A DNA stretch of 48,410 bases from Pseudomonas endophytica (GTDB lineage Bacteria; Pseudomonadota; Gammaproteobacteria; Pseudomonadales; Pseudomonadaceae). The stretch lies in contig NZ_LLWH01000101.1 in the NCBI RefSeq assembly GCF_001411475.1, positions 1 to 48,410 on the forward strand, written 5' to 3'. Under the pieces are notes generated by a model. It searched no databases and had not been told where the DNA came from. It was given only the letters and a program-made list of their open reading frames with translations. The position numbers and the translations under genes are program-made. Of this stretch, positions 1-8,255 are shown piece by piece (the first letter of the stretch is position 1; the number at the start of each line of letters is the position of its first letter).

Positions 1-83
1 ACAACCATCACCGCATCAAACTGACGCTCAACAACCTAAGCCCTGTGGAGTACAGGACCCGGGCTGCGCAGATTGCTAGCTAA
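1..83 (+). CDS. IS3-family transposase, C-terminal end (cut by window edge)
   Basis: The last 26 codons are readable from base 3 to a TAA at 81-83, in the frame reading NHHRIKLTLNNLSPVEYRTR. This is the typical C-terminus of IS3-family (IS150-like) OrfB integrases, downstream of the catalytic DDE core. The rest of the gene lies outside the window, so intactness cannot be judged. It is followed within 3 bases by the element's terminal inverted repeat. Confidence 0.85.
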   Translation, partial: NHHRIKLTLNNLSPVEYRTRAAQIAS

Positions 84-110
84 CCTGTCCAACTTTTGGG
101 GGGCAGTCCA
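1..110 (+). mobile_element. Right end of an IS3-family insertion sequence
   Basis: The transposase C-terminus is followed at about 86-110 by a sequence containing AACTTTTGGGGGGCAGTCCA. It ends in the CA dinucleotide and resembles the inverted repeats of IS150-group IS3 elements. The element therefore ends at about base 110. The left end and any target duplication are outside the window. A REP palindrome begins 3 bases further on. Confidence 0.75.
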
Positions 111-113
111 CCC

Positions 114-186
114 CGTAGGAGCTGCCGCAGGCTGCGAGCTTTTGATCCTTAAAAGCAGAAGATCGCAGCCTTCGGCAGCTCCTACG
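114..186. repeat. REP palindrome next to the IS end
   Basis: Near-perfect inverted repeat: CGTAGGAGCTGCCG at the left arm and CGGCAGCTCCTACG at the right arm, with GGCTGCGA/TCGCAGCC inner arms. It is the common Pseudomonas REP type seen repeatedly in this window. A lone right-arm fragment (CAGCTCCTAC) recurs at about 235-244. Confidence 0.85.
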
Positions 187-256
187 AAAGCTAAAGCAGT
201 GCGGTGAAAAGCCGAAACCTAAACAAGCGAAACACAGCTCCTACAAAGATTTCAGG

Positions 257-1162
257 TTAGGCAATCCATTTGCGGTCACCAGTAAAACTAATGGTCAGCC
301 AGCGCGCGCTGTCAGCTTTACCTAAGAGGCCCGAGATTTCTTCACGCAGCGTGTCCAGCGTTTTGATGCTGGCCAGTGGATAACCCGCAGGCAGCACAAT
401 GTGGATTTCGATAAAACGCGCCCGACCATGCTTTTGCACGTAGGTTTTATAGCCTTCAAAGCCATGCCGCGCCGAGAGGTCTTCAAGCACCTCGCGCACC
501 TTGTCGTCCAGCGCATCAGGGGCAATGCCCAGTACGTCGCGCAACGCCGGTTTGAGGATCTTGAACGCGGGCGCCAGCATGCTGATGGCCAGCAGGATCA
601 AAATCGCCGGGTCAACGTACGCCGCCCACTGTGCATAGCCGTGCTGTTTGAGGAACAAAGCCGTCACGAAACTTATCAACAGCCCCACCGACAGCATGGC
701 GTCTACCAACCAACTGATGTTGTCAAACTGGATCAACGTGGACTTAAGGGTTCGGTTTTTATGACGAATCCAGAAGTAGTAAGCAAATTCGATGACGGTA
801 AACACAGCCGCGTAAACGATCACCAAGCCCAATTCAATATCGCGTCCGCCATTGATGATGCCGAATACGCCGTTTAGAAATGCGTAGATCGCAATCAATA
901 ATAAAAAGCTGCCTTCGATCAGCAACACCATCGGTTCGAGGTGCCAAAAGCCAAACTGAAAACGCTGATTACTTTCTTTGGCGATCAGTTGTGCTGTTAT
1001 CAGCATCAGTACTTTGATAAAGGTCGCGATCAACGAGAAAAAGCCATCGAATAAGATGGACTGGGAACCCGAGACAAAGCCCGTCACGATGCCAGCAACG
1101 GCCACCGCGAACATTAAAACAGTCGATTGTTTGAGCAGTTGCTGCTCACCACGGTTACTCAC
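257..1162 (-). CDS. CDF-family cation efflux transporter
   Basis: Integral membrane protein of the cation diffusion facilitator family, which exports divalent metals in exchange for protons. I chose the GTG start at 1162 (VSNRGEQQ) because AAAGGAG lies 5 bases upstream; this gives 301 residues. Several hydrophobic helices occupy roughly residues 10-190, followed by a soluble C-terminal domain of about 90 residues (from the DALDDKVREVL region) typical of CDF cytosolic domains. The usual membrane metal site is altered. The TM2 motif reads FDGFFS and the TM5 motif reads SWLVD, so two of the four expected Asp/His ligands are Ser. The substrate cannot be predicted. It lies 58 bases downstream of the SDR gene on the same strand, so the two may be co-transcribed. 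Confidence 0.85.
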   Translation of the reverse strand: MSNRGEQQLLKQSTVLMFAVAVAGIVTGFVSGSQSILFDGFFSLIATFIKVLMLITAQLIAKESNQRFQFGFWHLEPMVLLIEGSFLLLIAIYAFLNGVFGIINGGRDIELGLVIVYAAVFTVIEFAYYFWIRHKNRTLKSTLIQFDNISWLVDAMLSVGLLISFVTALFLKQHGYAQWAAYVDPAILILLAISMLAPAFKILKPALRDVLGIAPDALDDKVREVLEDLSARHGFEGYKTYVQKHGRARFIEIHIVLPAGYPLASIKTLDTLREEISGLLGKADSARWLTISFTGDRKWIA

Positions 1163-1220
1163 TGAAACTCCTTTCAGCTTGGCTAGATGCGACCTCACCC
1201 AGAGGTCGCGGATAGGCAGT

Positions 1221-1988
1221 TTACGCTTTGGTATGGCGCTCGATGGCAAAGCCACTCCAGGACTGAGTCACCGGCATCAGTTCAAGACGGTTGATGTTGA
1301 TGTGTGCCGGGGTGTTGAGTACCCAGAAGATCGTATCGGCAATGTCTTGCGGCTGAATCGGCTCGGCACCCTGATAGGTGGCGTCGTAACGCGCTTGGTC
1401 ACCGGCGAATCGCACCATCGAAAACTCGCTTTCACACAAGCCTGGCTCAATGTTGCTGACCCGCACGCCGGTGCCCTGCAAGTCGCAGCGCAGGTTGAGC
1501 GAGAACTGCTTCACGAAAGCTTTGGTGCCGCCGTATACGTGGCTACCAGGGTAAGGATAGTTACCAGCAACGGAACCCAGGTTAACGATGCCAGCACCAC
1601 GGCCGTGGGCAATCAGCCGTGGGAGCAGTAGGCGAGTGGTGTAAATCAAACCTTTGATGTTGGTGTCGACCATGGTTTCCCAATCGTCGAGGTCGCACTT
1701 GGGCGCCGGGTCGGTGCCCAAGGCCAAGCCTGCGTTGTTGATAAGCCCACGCAATTGGTTGAAGGAGGGCGGCAGGTTGGCAATGGCGTGTTCCATCGCC
1801 GCACGATCACGCACGTCCACCACCAGACCATGCACTTCGGTGTGTTGGGAAAGCTCTTCACACAGTGCGTTTAAGCGCTCTTCGCGGCGACCGGTAAGGA
1901 CCAGTTTCCAACCGGCTTGCGCAAACTTGCGCGCACAGGCCTCACCAAATCCAGAGGTCGCACCGGTAATAAACAGCGTGGAAGTCAT
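1221..1988 (-). CDS. ydfG: SDR-family oxidoreductase, YdfG-like (3-hydroxy acid dehydrogenase)
   Basis: Short-chain dehydrogenase/reductase of 255 residues. The start MTSTLF at 1988 is preceded by AAGGAG. The NADP-binding glycine motif TGATSGFG is at residues 8-15, followed by NNAG near residue 90, the catalytic Ser in GSVAG, and YGGTK (YxxxK) near residues 152-156. The segments DWETMVDTNIKGL, FVKQFSLNLR and MPVTQS match E. coli YdfG closely. That enzyme is an NADP-dependent L-allo-threonine/3-hydroxy acid dehydrogenase that also reduces malonic semialdehyde. Substrate transfer from E. coli is inference. The CDF gene follows downstream. Confidence 0.85.
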   Translation of the reverse strand: MTSTLFITGATSGFGEACARKFAQAGWKLVLTGRREERLNALCEELSQHTEVHGLVVDVRDRAAMEHAIANLPPSFNQLRGLINNAGLALGTDPAPKCDLDDWETMVDTNIKGLIYTTRLLLPRLIAHGRGAGIVNLGSVAGNYPYPGSHVYGGTKAFVKQFSLNLRCDLQGTGVRVSNIEPGLCESEFSMVRFAGDQARYDATYQGAEPIQPQDIADTIFWVLNTPAHININRLELMPVTQSWSGFAIERHTKA

Positions 1989-2742
1989 CGTGTTCTCCTT
2001 GGCTGGCGGGCTTGGACCGCCGTTGAAATAAGATCCACAGCAGAATGCCCGGCTCTTATGCAAGCATCAAGGCTGAACGACTGTACAAAAAACAACCAAA
2101 TCTCTACAGACCATGCTGCCTATGGCTTAGCGCTGTTTACACTCACCTTATCCACAGGCCAACCCACAGTCTTTGGGGGCAACTCAAGATCTGTTAAAGC
2201 CTTTGTGGGTAAGGCTTACAGCGCCGTAAGACGTGTTTTTAACTTGACCTACGGAGCCCAAGCATGCAGCTGCCCCATAAAGGGGCAGAATCGTTTAAGT
2301 ACCGAGATAGCCAGAAGCCAGTCATTGCGCCGCTTACCGCGTTCTTTCCAGAGTTTAACCACAGACTTATCCACAGGTTAGTGATACGTTTTTGAAACAC
2401 CTCGTCGCTCAACAAACCTGTTGACAAATCACGTAGAACCCCCAGCAAAAAAAGCTGATCAAAAAACAACCACAGCTCTGAAAGCCTTATATATCAAGGG
2501 CTTCAGCCAACTACTCCCACGTTACCCACAGCCGCCTCCACAGCAAACGGGGACAAGTCAAAATGATGAAAAAACAGGGATTTGCAGCGTCTTTATGCCG
2601 CGCTTTAGTAGGGTTGCAATATTGTTTTCCACAATGTGCGGCATCCTCTTCTTCGAGCTGCCGCAGGCTGTGATCTTATGCTTTTAAAAAGCAAAAGATC
2701 ACAGCCTGCGGCAACTCCTACAGAAGAGGTTATGTATTTACC
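1989..2742. other. Gene-free stretch with DnaA-box-like cluster
   Basis: I find no convincing gene here; the short open frames lack good start sites and family resemblance. It contains two exact TTATCCACA 9-mers (2148-2156 and 2367-2375). Variants with one mismatch are TGTGGGTAA (2204-2212, minus-strand orientation), TTAACCACA (2355-2363), TTACCCACA (2522-2530) and TTTTCCACA (2625-2633). The sequence is visibly richer in A/T than its neighbours. It ends with a REP at 2655-2722 before the livF stop codon. Confidence 0.6.
2655..2722. repeat. REP palindrome downstream of livF
   Basis: Arms GAGCTGCCGCAGGCTGTGAT and ATCACAGCCTGCGGCAACTC face each other around a short A/T-rich centre. It lies about 20 bases beyond the stop codon of livF and may double as a transcript-end structure. 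Confidence 0.8.
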
Positions 2743-3459
2743 TTAATGTCCGCCTAGATAAGCGTTACGCACGTCTTCGTTGCTCAGCAGGTCTTTGCCG
2801 GTGCCGGTCAGGCGGATTTCTCCATTGACCATGACGTAGGCACGGTCGGATAGACGCAGGGCGTGGTTGGCGTTCTGCTCGACCAAAAAGATGGTCATGC
2901 CGGTCTTAGCCAGCTCACGCAGGGTGGCAAAGATCTGTTTCACCACAATCGGCGCCAGCCCTAGGCTTGGCTCGTCCAGCAACAGAAGTTTGGGGCGGCT
3001 CATCAGGGCGCGGGCGATGGCGAGCATTTGCTGCTCACCGCCAGACATGGTCATGGCCCGCTGGGTTCGCCGCTCCTTGAGCCGTGGAAACAGCTCGTAC
3101 ATGCGCTGCATGTCCTCGCTGGCGTATTTGTCGCCAATAGGGATGGTGCCCATCATCAGGTTTTCTTCCACCGTCATGTCCGGAAACACCCGACGCCCTT
3201 CTGGTGACTGCGCAATGCCGTTGGACGCGATGTAGTGCGAGGACTTTTGTGTGATGTCCACACCCCGGTACAGAACCTGCCCGCCGCTGGCCCGAGGCTG
3301 GCCAAAAATCGACATCAGCAGCGTAGATTTACCCGCGCCGTTGGAGCCGATCAGGCTGACGGTTTCGCCCTCTTCAATGTGCAGTGAGACTTTTTTCAGA
3401 GCTTGAATCGGCCCGTAGTGCACATCCAGCGCTTTGAGTTCGAGGATCGTGCTCGTCAT
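2743..3459 (-). CDS. livF: Branched-chain amino acid ABC transporter ATP-binding protein (LivF/BraG)
   Basis: ATPase subunit of 238 residues for high-affinity leucine/isoleucine/valine import. Walker A is GSNGAGKST near residues 38-46, the ABC signature is MSGGEQQ, Walker B is LLLLDEPSLGLAP, and the switch His is in LVEQNANHAL. The SLGLAP following Walker B is characteristic of LivF. The ATG overlaps the TGA of livG by 4 bases (ATGA), so translation is coupled. Last gene of the bra/liv operon, called braG in P. aeruginosa. Confidence 0.95.
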   Translation of the reverse strand: MTSTILELKALDVHYGPIQALKKVSLHIEEGETVSLIGSNGAGKSTLLMSIFGQPRASGGQVLYRGVDITQKSSHYIASNGIAQSPEGRRVFPDMTVEENLMMGTIPIGDKYASEDMQRMYELFPRLKERRTQRAMTMSGGEQQMLAIARALMSRPKLLLLDEPSLGLAPIVVKQIFATLRELAKTGMTIFLVEQNANHALRLSDRAYVMVNGEIRLTGTGKDLLSNEDVRNAYLGGH

Positions 3460-4346
3460 ATCAGCTCCTCTTCGTCAGCACCCAAATAGGCGGCAATCAC
3501 TTTAGGGTCGTTACGAATCGCTTCCGGCCCGCCTTCGGCAATGACGTTGCCGTGGTCGAGCACCACAATGTGATCCGAGATACTCATCACCATGCCCATA
3601 TCGTGCTCAATCAGGATCACCGTCAGGTCGTGTTCATCACGCAGCAAGCGGATCATGGCGCTCAAGGCTTCGGTTTCTTGAGGGTTGAGCCCGGCGGCGG
3701 GCTCGTCGAGGCAGATGATCTGCGGGCGCGTACACATAGCCCGGGCGATTTCCAGCCGCCGCTGTTGACCATACGACAGCTCCCCAGCCAAACGATTGGC
3801 GCAATCGACCAAGTTGACCACTTCAAGCCAGTAAAACGCGTGGTCAAGCGCATCGCTTTCAGAGCTGCGATAGCCCTTGGTGTTAAGGATGCCCGCCAGC
3901 AGGCTACGATTGACCCACATGTGCTGCGCCACCAGTAGGTTTTCCAGCACAGACATTTCTTTGAACAGGCGGATGTTCTGAAAGGTGCGGGCCAAGCCTG
4001 CGCGGTTAACCAAGTGCGTACCGCCAAACATTTTGTAGTACAGGCGGCTGGCAAAGTGTTTGGGTGAGATAAAGTCGCTGGGTTTAAACGGCTCGCCCAG
4101 CAGCTTGATCACGTTGGTGTGGGCGCCTCGGGCAGTGATTTCGATTTTGCCCCCAGTGGCTTTGTAAAACCCGGTCAGGCAGTTGAACACGGTGGTTTTG
4201 CCTGCGCCGTTAGGACCGATCAGAGCAAAGATCGAGTTGCGTTTTACCTTGAGGCTGACATCACTCAGGGCTTTGATCCCACCGAAGTGCATCATCAGTT
4301 TGTCGACCGAGAGCACTACGTCTTTGTCCATCAATGGATTATTCAT
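3456..4346 (-). CDS. livG: Branched-chain amino acid ABC transporter ATP-binding protein (LivG/BraF)
   Basis: Second ATPase of the importer. Walker A is GPNGAGKTT, the signature is LSYGQQRRLEIARAM, Walker B is IICLDEPAAGLNP, and the switch His is in LIEHDMGMVM. At 296 residues it is about 40 longer than the usual 255. The extra residues lie between Walker A and the Q-loop (the segment from EITARGAHTN to MFGGTHLVNRAG). The start overlaps livM by 4 bases. Confidence 0.95.
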   Translation of the reverse strand: MNNPLMDKDVVLSVDKLMMHFGGIKALSDVSLKVKRNSIFALIGPNGAGKTTVFNCLTGFYKATGGKIEITARGAHTNVIKLLGEPFKPSDFISPKHFASRLYYKMFGGTHLVNRAGLARTFQNIRLFKEMSVLENLLVAQHMWVNRSLLAGILNTKGYRSSESDALDHAFYWLEVVNLVDCANRLAGELSYGQQRRLEIARAMCTRPQIICLDEPAAGLNPQETEALSAMIRLLRDEHDLTVILIEHDMGMVMSISDHIVVLDHGNVIAEGGPEAIRNDPKVIAAYLGADEEELI

Positions 4347-5626
4347 GGCGCAACTCCCTTACGTGGTGTCACCCCGACACGACTAATACGGATCAAACCT
4401 CGCGGCCGCCAAATCATCATCAGCACCATCAACACGCCGAACAGCAACACGCGGTATTCGGCAAAGCTGCGCAATAACTCCGGGGCCACGGTCAGGACGA
4501 ACGCGGCAATGACCACGCCGACTGTCGAGCCCATGCCGCCGAGTACCACAATCGCGAGGATCAGCGCCGATTCAAAAAAGGTGAACGAGGACGGGTTAAC
4601 GAAGCCTTGGTAACTGGCGAAAAACACACCGGCCAAGCCCGCCGTTGAAGCTCCGAGGGTGAACGCCGAGAGTTTGACCAATACGTGGTTCAAGCCCATG
4701 GCGCGACAGGCGATTTCGTCTTCGCGCAGCGCTTCCCACGCGCGGCCAATGGGCATGCGGGTCAGGCGGTGCTTGATGTAGAGCACCAGTAACACCACCA
4801 AAAACAGCACGATGTAGATGAATAGGAATTTGACGTTTGGGTTGTAGTCCAGACCGAAAAACTGATGGAACGGCACCCCGCCCTCTTTCGCTACCCGACC
4901 AAACTCAATCCCCAAAAACGTCGGCGACGGCACCGGCATACCGTTGGGGCCACCGGTAAACGATAGCCAGTTGTTAAGCACCAAACGGATGATTTCCCCG
5001 AAGCCCAAGGTCACGATGGCCAGGTAATCGCCATGCATTCTTAAAACCGGAAACCCGAGAATGCACCCCGCCAGCGCCGCGGCGATGGCGGCCAGCGGTA
5101 GCACTGACCAAAAGCCTAAACCAAGATACTGATAACCCAGCGCCAGCCCATAAGCTCCGATCGCGTAGAAAGCCACGTACCCCAAGTCAAGCAGGCCCGC
5201 CAAGCCGACCACGATGTTAAGCCCAAGGCCGAGCAACACGTAGATCAGCCCGAGAATGACCACGGTCAAAATGTATTTGTTGGCAAAGAATGGGAACACA
5301 ATGGCAATTACGATCAGCAGCGGGATGATCCAACGCAGCCGCGATTTGTAATCGGGTGGCAATACGTGCACACCGGAACCGCTGGACTCAAAGCTATGAA
5401 GGATCTTCAGACCTCGTGGGGTCTGTAAGAACAGGCTTAGGGCAAAGCGCCCTACCATCACAATCGCCACCAACCAGCCGACCCGCGCGGGTTGCAGGTT
5501 GAAGCTATAGCCGTCGAGTACCACCCCGACAATTGGCCCGAACACGATCAGTGAGATCAACCCCGCCAGGATCGAATCGACAACGCTTTTTTTGATATCA
5601 ATCGGTTTATTAATGGCTGCAGACAT
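4343..5626 (-). CDS. livM: Branched-chain amino acid ABC transporter permease (LivM/BraE)
   Basis: Inner-membrane permease of 427 residues. The first ~110 residues form the extra N-terminal membrane segment found in proteobacterial LivM (helices near residues 20-40 and 45-65). The conserved permease core follows, with the loop EALREDEIACRAMGLN near residues 290-305, which contacts the ATPases. It sits 2 bases downstream of livH and overlaps livG by 4 bases. Confidence 0.95.
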   Translation of the reverse strand: MSAAINKPIDIKKSVVDSILAGLISLIVFGPIVGVVLDGYSFNLQPARVGWLVAIVMVGRFALSLFLQTPRGLKILHSFESSGSGVHVLPPDYKSRLRWIIPLLIVIAIVFPFFANKYILTVVILGLIYVLLGLGLNIVVGLAGLLDLGYVAFYAIGAYGLALGYQYLGLGFWSVLPLAAIAAALAGCILGFPVLRMHGDYLAIVTLGFGEIIRLVLNNWLSFTGGPNGMPVPSPTFLGIEFGRVAKEGGVPFHQFFGLDYNPNVKFLFIYIVLFLVVLLVLYIKHRLTRMPIGRAWEALREDEIACRAMGLNHVLVKLSAFTLGASTAGLAGVFFASYQGFVNPSSFTFFESALILAIVVLGGMGSTVGVVIAAFVLTVAPELLRSFAEYRVLLFGVLMVLMMIWRPRGLIRISRVGVTPRKGVAP

Positions 5627-5628
5627 AC

Positions 5629-6543
<915 letters not shown>

Positions 6544-6685
6544 AACGCACTCTCACGCCTGTGAGCGATTGCGCACACCCCGCCGCGTCGTCAAATGACA
6601 ACTCGACTGACACGGTGTGCGCAGCTCCTGGAAAAGAAGACAGGTGACGCCATTGCCTGCTGGGACGAGCCTGCATGGGCTGGCA

Positions 6686-6727
6686 CTGGCTGCGATTCTT
6701 TAAAAGATCGCAGCCAGCGGCAGCTCC
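6686..6727. repeat. REP-like palindrome between braC and livH
   Basis: CTGGCTGCGAT and ATCGCAGCCAG form a hairpin around a T/A-rich loop, followed by a REP right arm (CAGCTCC). It is a degenerate member of the REP family in this window. Its position just after the binding-protein gene suits a 3'-end stabiliser or attenuator inside the operon. Confidence 0.7.
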
Positions 6728-6761
6728 AACGCAGTCAAAGGCTCAGCTGGCGAGATTCATC

Positions 6762-7898
6762 TCACTTCTGCTGTTCCAGTTGGTGGTATTTGCCGTCTTT
6801 GTCCCATTGGTAAACCACGTAGTCAGAGACTTTGAGATCGCCTTTGGCGTCCCACTCTTTCTTGCCCATCACGGTTTCAATCGGGTTGGCTTTGAGCCAT
6901 TTAGCAGCGTCTTCGCCTTTGTTGGATTTGGCGCCGTTAAAGGCGTCGGCCAAGGCTTGGAGGGAGGCGTAGGCATACAGTGTGTAGCCTTCGGGTTCTG
7001 TGCCGTTTTTACGGAACGCTTCAACAACCGTTTTGCTGTCCGGCAGTAAACGTGGGTCTGCGCCAAAGGTCATGTACACGCCGTCAACGTACTGTTTGCC
7101 GCCTGCGGTGGCCACCAGTTCGTCGGTAACAATGCCATCATCGGACATGAACTTGACATCTTTTAGGCCCGCTTCACGCAGTTGACGCACCAATGGACCG
7201 GCCTCCGGGTGTAGTCCACCGAAATACACCACGTCAGCCCCGGACGACCGGATTTTGGTGACCAGCGCGCTGAAGTCTTTCTCGCCGCGGGTCAGACCCT
7301 CTTCAAGAACCGGCTTCACGCCACGCTTGGTCAACTGTGCCGCAGTGGCATCTGCCAAGCCTTTACCGTAGGTGTCTTTGTCGTTAATAACGGCGACTTT
7401 TTTGCCCTTGAGGACGTCGACAATGTAATCCCCCGCCACAACGCCTTGCTGATCATCGCGGCCACACATACGGAACACCGCGTCCAAGCCACGCTCAGTG
7501 ACCTGCGGGTTGGTGGAGCCTGGGGTGATCATGATGACCCCGGCATCGGCGTACACCTCAGACGCCGGAATTGTGTTTGAAGAACAGAAATGGCCGATCA
7601 CCCCAACGACCTTGTCCTGATCGACCAAACGGTTGGCCACTGCGACAGCTTGCTTGGGTTCGCAAGCATCGTCCCCTGCGACCAGCTTGATAGGTTCGCC
7701 GTTAATCCCCCCCTTGGCGTTGATAACATCGGCTGCCGCCTGTGCGCCTTTCATGTACTGCTCACCAAATGCCGCGTTGGCGCCGGTCATCGGGCCCGCT
7801 ACACCGATTTTCACATCGGCCTGAACAAACGAAGAAACACCCAACGCGGCTGCCACTGCGAGGGCCAGAAAACCTTTCTTGTAGAACGTCTGCGACAT
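6762..7898 (-). CDS. braC: Periplasmic branched-chain amino acid binding protein (BraC/LivK)
   Basis: Secreted solute-binding protein of 378 residues that delivers Leu/Ile/Val (and in Pseudomonas also Ala/Thr) to the LivHMGF importer. I chose the ATG at 7898 because GGAG lies about 9 bases upstream. A signal peptide of about 27 residues ends at SSFVQA before DVKIGVAGPMTG, the conserved start of the type I periplasmic fold. Cysteines in DACEPKQ and HFCSSNT match the LivK disulfide. First gene of the operon; a sigma-54-type promoter lies about 55 bases upstream of the start. Confidence 0.95.
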   Translation of the reverse strand: MSQTFYKKGFLALAVAAALGVSSFVQADVKIGVAGPMTGANAAFGEQYMKGAQAAADVINAKGGINGEPIKLVAGDDACEPKQAVAVANRLVDQDKVVGVIGHFCSSNTIPASEVYADAGVIMITPGSTNPQVTERGLDAVFRMCGRDDQQGVVAGDYIVDVLKGKKVAVINDKDTYGKGLADATAAQLTKRGVKPVLEEGLTRGEKDFSALVTKIRSSGADVVYFGGLHPEAGPLVRQLREAGLKDVKFMSDDGIVTDELVATAGGKQYVDGVYMTFGADPRLLPDSKTVVEAFRKNGTEPEGYTLYAYASLQALADAFNGAKSNKGEDAAKWLKANPIETVMGKKEWDAKGDLKVSDYVVYQWDKDGKYHQLEQQK

Positions 7899-7951
7899 GA
7901 GGTGGTGCTCCTGAGTTTTTAGTTGGCACTGCGACTTCACGTAAAGCGCTG

Positions 7952-7967
7952 AGCAAGGGGCGTGCCA
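7952..7967 (-). promoter_or_regulatory. Sigma-54 (RpoN) promoter of braC
   Basis: The minus strand reads TGGCACGCCCCTTGCT, which matches the -24/-12 consensus TGGCACG-N4-TTGCW at every defined position, including GG and GC at the proper spacing. The predicted transcript start near 7941 gives a leader of about 43 bases before the braC ATG. The match and orientation are seen directly; use of the promoter is inference. Confidence 0.75.
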
Positions 7968-8107
7968 TGGTTTTTTATTCTTGGAAAAGCCGTTGTTTTA
8001 TTGTTCTGTCGACTGTTTCGGACCCTTTTTCATTGGGCGTGCAACCGTTTAAACCGAGGAAGGTGAAACCGTTATTAATTTAAGCGCCACCGAGCACATC
8101 TGACGTT

Positions 8108-8120
8108 GCAACCGGGTTGC
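8108..8120. promoter_or_regulatory. 13-bp palindrome in the braC control region
   Basis: GCAACCGGGTTGC, a perfect inverted repeat around a central G, lies about 170 bases upstream of the predicted braC transcript start. It could be an activator or repressor site; no regulator is identifiable from it. Confidence 0.35.
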
Positions 8121-8163
8121 TCGGCGCCGAACTTTCTCCCTGTAACCTATTGCGTCACCGATC

Positions 8164-8180
8164 TGCACACTCGCGGTGCA
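8164..8180. promoter_or_regulatory. NtrC-type enhancer site upstream of braC
   Basis: TGCAC-N7-GTGCA (TGCACACTCGCGGTGCA) has the half-sites and spacing of the NtrC box. It lies about 220 bases upstream of the predicted sigma-54 transcript start, a normal enhancer distance. Together they suggest nitrogen control of branched-chain amino acid uptake. Confidence 0.55.
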
Positions 8181-8255
8181 TGACTGCTACATGCCGCACC
8201 ACCTAAGGCTAGTCGCTGCACGCCGAAATATCGTGCTAGCCATTAAATATCACGC

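Noticed and set aside
2148..2633. Primary chromosomal origin oriC
   Set aside because: No dnaA, dnaN or rpmH neighbours, and only two exact boxes; kept as a DnaA-binding candidate only.
2239..2687. Two short open frames in the ydfG-livF interval
   Set aside because: No convincing ribosome sites, no homology I recognise, and they run through DnaA-like boxes and a REP arm.
8207..8241. GGCTAG/CTAGCC inverted repeat as the amaA terminator
   Set aside because: The arms are only 6 bases with a 23-base loop and no T run; too weak to annotate.
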